Shown one piece after another: positions 51,701 through 61,584 of a DNA stretch of 64,000 nt. Source of the DNA: Salminus brasiliensis (taxonomy: Eukaryota > Chordata > Actinopteri > Characiformes > Bryconidae); NCBI RefSeq assembly GCF_030463535.1, contig NC_132893.1, positions 35,610,844 to 35,674,843 on the forward strand, written 5' to 3'. Both the position numbers and the translations under genes were made by a program. The notes under the pieces are model-generated. The model had not been told where the DNA came from. It did no database searches and was given only the letters and a program-made list of their open reading frames with translations. Numbering within the stretch: position 1 is the first letter of the stretch; each line of letters begins with the position of its first letter.

Positions 51701-54700
51701 CGGATCCAATGCAATGCACTGAAATCGCTCCCAGTGTGTTTCAGCATTACAGTGTAAACAAGGCGCATCCTCCTCCTGCAGCGCCTGCGTTCAATCTGCC
51801 CCGCAAAAACACTCCAAATACCCCCGTTTTCACCCCCGGAGCCTCGGGGAAACGCCCTAAATATGCACAGCAGTCGCATGTGTATTATAATAACCCATAT
51901 TTGACTTATTTCCCTCTCTATTATCTGTATTTATTCACTCCCTCCTGTGCACTCCGCTCTCCACCTGCACTGCTGATAACGTCCTTGCTTAGCTAGCAAA
52001 CTTAGTGGAGTAGCTTAGCTTAGCTTAGCTTAGCGTATCTTAGCCTAGCTTAGCCTAGCCTAGCTAGCTTATCCTATGCAGCGTTGGGTTATTTGGCGTG
52101 CTGCTAGTTAGCAGTTAGCTATAGCTCGAGTAGCATTTATCATAGTTACCAATCAATTAAAAATATAATTATGATTAACGCGGTGTGGTTAATGCAGGCT
52201 GGTAACTCGGCAGTGCTGGTAATGCGTTAGTGTGTGCTAGCTAGCTAGATAGCTACACAGCTAGCGCTTGGCTAGTTAGCTAGCGGTTAGCCTAGCCGGG
52301 TTAGCCCGCTTGCTAAGTCATGTCATTTCTCCCGCGCTGTCTCTTGAAAGCAAAAGCACAGCCAACGCGCCCCGACCTGCGCTAAAACCGGCCTCCCACA
52401 CGCTTAGGACAAGTGCTCACTTATAAAAGTCTCCTTTTAATCGATAATGAGATTAAAACTCCCAATATTCGCCGTGTTTGAAGAGAATGGGCGAAGCGGG
52501 GCTGTGAAACAAGCTGGGCACTATTTCAGCAGGGCTGCACACTACCCCGTTAGCTAGCTAGCTAGTGCTAACTAACTAGCTGCCTGTAGCTAGATGCTGT
52601 TGCGCTTTTAGACTTTTATACAGATCATTCTGCTCTGTTTGGGCTGTGTAGTTTAATTTAAGCTGATTATTTAAGCTTAATTCAGTTTGCTAGCTAGCTA
52701 AGTAACTAAGCTCGGCTTAACGCCAGTTAGCTACTTTCTATGGGCTGTTGGCTAACTGGTGTTAGCAGGATTAGCCTCACTTCGGCTAACGTTAACTAGT
52801 GGATGGCCGGGGAAAGTATTTCACACTTTTAATTAGGAGTTATTAACCTCAGCTTTAATTAAACACATTTATTAGTTTAGCAACTTCATTAGTCAGTGTT
52901 TGAGATCTTAATTCATATATTTGTGTAGCTACTTAGTTAGTTAGTTAGTTAGTTAGCATTATTTGGAGTGGTTCAATCAGACAGAAATACAGTATTAAGA
53001 TGGTCAATTATTATATATAGTGTATTATGGAGACTTGCTGAATTAAAGGGTGATGTATTAAACCTAGAGCACTATTGATTCAGTTGAGGGAAGGGTTTCT
53101 GTCTCCTGTGATCCTAAACCCCCCCCTGCAGCCTTGCCCTGCAGCACCTTCCCTGTGGGGTGGTGGTGTTATCCTAACTAACTCATGTACAGTAAATTAA
53201 TTATATAAAAAGTGTAGAGAACCAGGGCACGGTTTTAACGGTAATTGCCGTGTCTTACGCAAGTGCGGTTCTAACTTACAGCAGGGTTGGATACGCTTGG
53301 TGAAGGTGGAGGACCTGGTCCGTCACTGTTGGGTTAAACCTGACTCTCAGATGTACAGTAAACATGAGCTTTCCTGAAGTCCCCGTCCCGTTTCTTATTA
53401 CCTAACGGGCGAGAAGCACGCCATCCCATTTGCAGTAATAGATTATTCATTACCGTCCCGCAGCGGACACAGGCCTACCCCTACCCCTACCCCTACTGCC
53501 TTCAGTGTTTCAAGTGCAAGTTAGCTGAAAAGTTCCTTTAGTTTATTTTAGATCGGCGGTTTCGAACCTGTGGTAGTGCTGCTTCAGGCCTGTTGGCTAT
53601 TTTTTTAAACCACAGATCCCCTATTACATTATATACCCTTTAACCGAACCTTATTATGAGTAGAGTTGGGCGATACGACCAAAATGATCACCATACTTCT
53701 GGATGTTTTCACAGTACACTGTGTTTATCGCAGTATTTTGGTTTGCAGTATTTGTGCCAGTCTTTAAAGCTTTTGTCAAAAACTCAAAAACAAAACTTTT
53801 TCACATTTTTGCACGACATGCTCGCCATTTCTTTTTTAACGGCAATTTAAAAAAAAAGTCACATTACGGATTAAATGTCACCTGTGTTCTTAGGTATTGC
53901 AAAATCAGATATTTATGCCGAGCTTGGTAATTGGTGTGGGAAATTGGTCAAGCAAAAACCAGCACCACTTGTTGATGTTGGTGATGCTCACTGGTAAACA
54001 TGAGCTGTGCTCCGCTGTTGATGTTAGCGCAAAGGTTTAGCTGGTCAACCAACATTGGCAGGCATGACCAGGCTGGTCCACCGACGTTTTTAAACATGAC
54101 CAAGCTGGTCCACCGACGTTGGACGGCATGACCAAGCTGGTCCACCGACGTTATTAGGCATGACCAAGCTGGTCCACCGACGTTATTAGGCATGACCAAG
54201 CTGGTCCACCGACGTTATTAGGCATGACCAAGCTGGTCCACCGACGTTTTTAGACATGACCAAGCTGGTCCACCGACGTTTTTAGACATGACCAAGCTGG
54301 TCCACCGACGTTGGACGGCATGACCAAGCTGCTCCTCCGACGTTTTTAGACATGACCAAGCTGCTCCTCCGACGTTGGACGGCATGACCAAGCTGCTCCT
54401 CCGACGTTTTTAGACATGACCAAGCTGCTCCTCCGACGTTGGATGGCATGACCAAGCTGCTCCTCCGACGTTTTTAGACATGACCAAGCTGCTCCTCCGA
54501 CGTTGGACGGCATGACCAAGCTGGTCCTCCGACATTTTTAAACATGACCAAGTTGTTCATGCTGGTAGAGCAGCTAAAGCTCAATCACTCGAATGAGAAC
54601 ATATGCTGTACTGCTTGAGCTAAACTAGTCAACCAGTTTAACCAGCTTCCTCACCATTACAGGGCATGTTTTCTCCTGAATGTCCAGTATTTTAACTACC

Positions 54701-57550
54701 ATGACCATCAGTGAGCAGCTCAGTCTTGAGCTGGGTTTTTCAGCAGGTTGTGGACTTTACCAGTGCTATCTTGTTGATGATTGCAGGGCTAACCTGAGTA
54801 ATGCTGATGCAAATGTTGCCTCATATTTAGAAAACAAACTGCAGTATGAAATTTGACATCGCCCAACTCTGAATGCATTAATAAATTACTATGTTTCTCA
54901 AGCTCTGAGCGTAACCTTGAGGAACGGTCTTCGTTTCAGGGTGTTGGTGGCTGCCCTCAGCTGTGAGCTTATTAAAGTATTTGGGTGGCTAATATTGGTG
55001 GGAGTAGAAGTGTGCTCTTATCTGGTCCGTGCAGTTCCCTTGCAATGCAGCTTGAAGTTTCTTTATCTTTTAGGACACGAGCTGCATCTGTATCTGTGGG
55101 GTTCCTCCCCGTTCCTCACACGTGCTTCTTTGATTCCTCCTTATCAGACACTTCCATCAACCACATATGAAGGCTGGTGGTTCAGCCGTGAAGGGGTGCA
55201 GCACATGCTGCGGTTCGTTTGTGCTAGAAAGAGCTTCTTGGAGTTTTACATGATCTACGCTAAACAAAGCGACGAGAGCAGGTGCTCAAAACGTGAAGTC
55301 AGTTTAACCTCACGTTTCAGAATTTGCTGTGAAATTTGAAAGGCTGTAGCAGTTTACCGTAAAGGGGAGAATAGCGCTGCTATCCGTGCTACCCCGAGCT
55401 CTGCACGCTGCTAACTGCACTATAGGAGTCTGATGAAGCGGGAAGGAGAACACTCAGAGAACTGCCAGGCGCTGCGTGACTGGTCTGTGTATCTCAGCTT
55501 GTCCAGAAAAGCGTGTTAAAAGCATGTTCTGTAGTGGTGGCTTATAGTTCTAATGACACGTCTGGACTGTAGGGGGAGCCCAGGAGCCAGAAATGCCAAC
55601 TCTCCTATAAAAAACTGCTAAAAATCAGAAGATATAAACAAAGTTTTCAGAGAAATTATTATTCATGACCACAACACAGATATAATATAATTATTTCAAC
55701 AGGAAGTCATGAAAGTTGCAATGTCTGTACACCTAGCGTAATATAGCGCCCCCTTGAGGTAGTCTGTACAGCCTGAGGAGTGTAAACATTAGCGTGTTGG
55801 ACGTTTCACCACATACACGCATACATCCTACAGCTGTCCAACTACATACTGTCCTCATCTGATTCACCAGGAGTTGAAATCAAATGGAAAAAGGCCAGAA
55901 TATCAGAAACGCTACGTTTATTTTCAGTCGTCAGTCGTTTCACTGCAACCAGCAAATACTTCATTACTTTACTTAAGTAGAAATGTAGGTTATCTAAACT
56001 TTACTGGAGTAATTCTTTATTTTTCAGACTTTTTACTTCTACTTCTTACATTTTCCCCCAATTATCTGAACTTTCTCCTCCTTACATTTTAAAATCAGCC
56101 TCGTTCCTCCTATTTCATTCCCCTTTGTTTTCATTCCGGCTCGTCATCAATAAAAACCCTCTCCAGATAAATCTCTCCATCCGGAAAGTGTGAGTCTGAT
56201 CCTGATTGGATGAGAAGTATAAACAGACACCATTCTGACTCCCTATTGGTTTATAAGAGATCCATCACACCTGCACACGTCCCGTCCCTCTCCAGCGAGC
56301 TCACAGCAGACGTCTGTAGTCTAGTATGAAGACTGTGTCCGTGGCAGAGACTCAAGAGAGCTGCAGTGAAACGTCCCGACTGAGCCCCACATTTACATTC
56401 CAATAAAGCTTATTGATCACACGCCTCTGAAGTCTGACTTTCTGCAGCTTTACAGAACTTCTAGACAACGACTCCTCATATTTTCCTCCATGAAGCTCAT
56501 GTTGATGCTCAGTAGAGCACAGAGACGCTCCTTTAATAGAGCTGATATTACTGAAATGCTTCATTTTCAATGGGCAGATCTGCAGCTGAAACAGGAGCCT
56601 AGTGCAGCCCAACATTTTTAACATCAACATTTTAATAGATCATCCTCCTCATTATGACTTTTAGAGAAATGGGGTTTTGGGGAGGGGGGAGGGGGGGGTA
56701 GTGCACTATAGACCCCTGTGGCGCGGCCTAAGCTTTCGGTCTTTGTTTTCCTTCCATTACTTTTACTTTTCTACTTGAAGTGGTTCTGAAACCAGTACTT
56801 TTACACTTTTACTGGAGTAAAAAGCTTCAGTTGATACTTCAGCTTCTATAGAAGTCTTTTAAACCCTCGTATCTCCACTCACTTCTACCTGAGAGATGAG
56901 TGTCAATAGTAGTAGGATTTGGGTGGAGGTTCATTCTCAGCACTACAGTGACACTGAGTGACGCTGATGTGATGTTGGTGGCGAGTGTGTTAATCGTGTG
57001 TGTGTGCTGTGTTGGTGGTATGAGTGGACAGACTTGACCTTCATCTACAAGGAGGATCAGCTAGGTAGGAGTGTCTAATATATGGGCAGTGAGTGGTCAG
57101 ACTGCTGCGTCTGATCCACTCGTACCACCAGCACAACACACACTAACACACTTGAGGATGCTGAGAATGACCCACCACCCAAATACTACCTACCTGCGCT
57201 GTGGTGGTGGTCAGTCCAGTGGGGTCCTGACCACAGGGTGAATGGAGGCTGCAGAGAAACAGATGGGGACAGACTGGACATATACAGTGCTGCTGTATGA
57301 TCAGTGGAGCTGATGGAATGGGCTGGAATGAGTTCATACCAAGCCAGGGTTGGTCATGATGTTCTGATATGAGTGTATTAGCTGTGTGTTACTGAATGAT
57401 ATGAGTGATTGGACATTAATACACACACCCCTGTTCCCCTGTTCCCCTGCTGCTTACTGTATGTTACAGAATGATATGGGTGGGGGTGTCTACGGTCACA
57501 TGTCCCTTATCAAGAATGTAATTGACAATGCTGACTCGTGGGTGTAGGCC

Positions 57551-57612
<62 letters not shown>

Positions 57613-57956
57613 CCTCGAACCGTGTGCAGTCCAGTAACCTCTAATAGTCTTTATATGACCTGTGTGTGTGTTTTGGTCCACGGAGGGTACCTCCAGACCT
57701 CTGAAGTTGTGTAAAGTGTGTGTTCTCGGTCCAGTCAGGGAAACTGAATGTGTGTGTTTCTGAAAGAACTGTGCGCAGAACTCAGTCTAGAACCGTACGT
57801 TTGTTGTCGCTGCTTTTCTTGTTTTTATTTGCTGATGGTGGTTTTCTGTAGTTTTGCTCCGCGAGTGCACAAAGAGAGCCCGTAGTGTCGAGAGGCTCGC
57901 TGCTGTTCAGCATGAGTCAGCTGTTTGTCCTCCGGGCCTGCCTGTGTACAATCTGC

Positions 57957-58021
<65 letters not shown>

Positions 58022-61000
58022 GAGTAAGAGTGTAAAAGAGTAATCAGCGTTATGTCCAAATAACAACCAGGTAAGTATTGTGATATACACTGAGGAGGAG
58101 GAGCTACAGCCTCTCATTAGGGTGAATATTAATAACGCTCTAAATGTAGGTATTGTGATATACACTGAGGAGGAGGAGCTACAGCCTCTCATTAGGGTGA
58201 ATATTAATAACGCTCTAAATGTAGGTATTGTGATATACGCTGAGGAGGCGGAGCTACAGTCTCTCATTAGGGTAAATATTAATAACGCTCTAAATGTAGG
58301 TATTGTGATATACACTGAGGAGGCGGAGCTACAGCCTCTCATTAGGGTGAATATTAATAACGCTCTAAATGTAGGTATTGTGATATACACTGAGGAGGAG
58401 GAGCTACAGCCTCTCATTAGGGTGAATATTAATAACGCTCTAAATGTAGGTATTGTGATATACACTGAGGAGGCGGAGCTACAGTCTCTCATTAGGGTGA
58501 ATATTAATAACGCTCTAAATGTAGGTATTGTGATATACACTGAGGAGGAGGAGCTACAGTCTCTCATTAGGGTGAATATTAATAACGCTCTAAATGTAGG
58601 TATTGTGATATACACTGAGGAGGCGGAGCTACAGTCTCTCATTAGGGTGAATATTAATAACGCTCTAAATGTAGGTGTTGTGTTATACAGGTGGAGGTGC
58701 TAGTACTTCTACAGTCTCTGATTAAGGGTGAATGGTTGGTACAAGTGTTCTGCTTTTGGAGTTTGTGGAGTTTTTGGATGTTCAGGACGTTGTGTTGTCC
58801 CGTAGTGTGAAAGGCAAATCACAGTATTAAATATTACATTTTTCTTGGATGTTATGTTTATTTATTTAAATATTACAGAGAGAGATCTGATGATGGGAGT
58901 GGACTCTGAGCTGAGATGTCATATTGCAGTGCTGTTAGAGCCTAATATTCAAACCACTCAAATTATTGCTCGTTTCTGGAGCAGTAATGAGGTGTATGTA
59001 TATAAAACAGGCTCTGAAGGCATTAGCACTGACTTTATGACCCGATCCCACTGCGATCCCTTTACTGCGAAGCACCAGTAGGCTAATGGTTGGCTGCGAG
59101 CTGATGAAGCCGACATGCTGAGTCATCCATTACAGCATCCATTAATGTGTCTTTCATCAGGGTTCAGTCAGATAGTGGAGCTGGCTGGCCCGTTCTGTCA
59201 GAACACGGGGAGCAGTGGGTTGGGCTGCAGTTCACACTGCTCAGAGGAGTCGGGTTTATGTTGAAAGCATCATAAGAGCGAATGCTGAAGAATTGGGCTG
59301 TGGATGAATTAGACAGTGACCTCACTCATGTTGAGACGACCACTTTACACAGACTGCTGTTAGAATGGACCGGGTGTTTGTCGGCATCACAACAAGACCA
59401 GTGGTCCTGGACGTTCTTGGGAAGAACATTGTTGACGTTAACTGGAGAGCAGGAGAGCAGAGGACTCGCGTAGCGATGTAGAAATGCTGTGTTTGTCATT
59501 GAGCAATACTCCATGCTCTGCTTTCACCAGCAGCACCGACATTCGGCAGCCCTGCGCCGACAATCAGCGGCCCCGACATTCGGCAGCCCTGCGCCGACAA
59601 TCAGCGGCCCCGACATTCGGCAGCCCGCCGCCGACAATCAGCGGCCCCCACATTCGGCAGCCCTGCGCCGACAATCAGCGGCCCCGACATTCGGCAGCCC
59701 GCCGCCGACAATCAGCGGCCCCGACATTCGGCAGCCCGCCGCCGACAATCAGCGGCCCCGACATTCGGCAGCCCGCCGCCGACAATCAGCAGCACAATTC
59801 GGCACCAGCCTGGCTTTCAGATACGTCAACATTTGGCAGTTTAGCTTTCGGCAGCGCTTACATCCAACAGCTCCCACATTTAGCAGCCTAAAGTCCAAAA
59901 ACACTTGTTCAAAACACATGACTGAACCAAGCCTGATTAGACTACTGATACCCAACTGGGTGATTTATTTTTATTTATTTTTGTTTTGTTTTTTGTTTTT
60001 ATTATTATTATTTATTTAATTAATTAATTTATTTAGGTTGCTCTGATAATACTCCATACTCCGTTTTTACCAGCAGCGCCGACATCCAGCACTGCGTCGA
60101 CAATCGGCAGCCTGGCTTTCAGCTACATCAACATTTGGCAGCTTGGCTTTTGCCAGCACTAACCTCCAGCAGCTCCAAGATTTAGCTTTGTTCAAAATAC
60201 ATGACCAAGCCAAGCCTGATTTGACTACTGATACACAACTGGGTGCTTTTTTTGTTTGTTTGTTTGTTTGTTTGTTTGTTTTTAATATATATATATATAT
60301 ATATAAAATAACATTTTATAATAATATAGATTTTTTCCCTTCATTGCTCTGATAAAGCCTGAGTTGCAATCTCTGGTCATTAGCAGAAATTAAGCCTAAA
60401 CATTGATGAGTCAGCAGTGATGGAAATTATGTTGAGAAGCCTGGTTTGAACTTTGGCTGAAGTCGTCGGCACAGGAGCTCTTTACCTAAAGGTGAGGAGC
60501 AGCTGTGCTGAGCTGAGATGTTGATCCAGAGGAAAGCTGGGCTGTAACTCAGTAGAGACTCCTCCACACTTCTCTTCAACTGAGACACACAGATACAGAT
60601 ACACCGAGCTCTCATCAGCTGCTGTCTCCGTCAGTCCCACTCCGGGCCGGAGCGCTGCTGCTGCTACTGCACTATGGAGGTCTGGTGGTGGAGCTGCAGG
60701 AGGAGAACCTCTCTCCAGAACTGCTGCTGTGTAACGCTGCAGAACCCATAGAGTCATATTAGTGTAAAATCCTGTAGTATTACTCTACCGCCTCCGCCCA
60801 CATGCTGCTACACCTTCAGATCAAGCTTCTGGAGCTCTCACACTGTCCAGAAATGCATGTGATATGTATTTGCTACAGTGGTGTAAAAGGTATTCAGGCT
60901 CAGGAGTGAAAAATGCTGCCTTGAATGAACAATCACCCTCCTGTTTTAATAAGTTATGGTGTTTAGTTGAAAGACTACAGCACAACGCTGTGTGTACAGG

Positions 61001-61530
61001 TGTAGTGCACTCACCTGACCCGCGCCTCCTTTATAATTAATTGGCCACTTGTTGATTGTGTATTAGTAGCTGAAATGAGCTGAATCTGATATGAGATATT
61101 ATGCAACCCTGTTGGATTTACTGTATTACATTGTGTGTGTGTGTGTGTCCTGCAGAGCCTAGCCCAGCTAGAGATCCTGTGCAAGCAGCTGTATGAGACG
61201 ACGGACACCAGCACGCGCCTGCAGGCTGAGAAAGCCCTGGTGGAGTTCACCAACAGCCCGGACTGCCTCAGCAAGTGCCAGCTGCTGCTGGAGAGAGGGA
61301 GCGTGAGTGTTCACTGTGTTTCCTCCTACAGCTCGTTTAAAAATCACACCTTCCCATAATTTACCACCTAATCCCGATGCAGTAGATCTGCTCTAACCCC
61401 CCTTGTTTGTTTGTTTGTTTGTTTGTTTACAGTCCTCTTATTCCCAGCTGCTGGCGGCCACATGTCTGTCAAAGCTTGTTTCGCGCACAAGCAACCCTCT
61501 GCCCCTCGAGCAGCGCATCGACATCCGTAA

Positions 61531-61584
<54 letters not shown>

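Noticed and set aside
54917..55339. 140-codon plus-strand frame in xpo7 intron 1
   Set aside because: No domain recognised and no joining splice pattern; considered chance.
59484..60019. Two overlapping frames of 135 and 176 codons with [15 protein letters not shown] repeats
   Set aside because: Translation of the 38-bp minisatellite. The period is not a multiple of three, so the same peptide cycles through frames.
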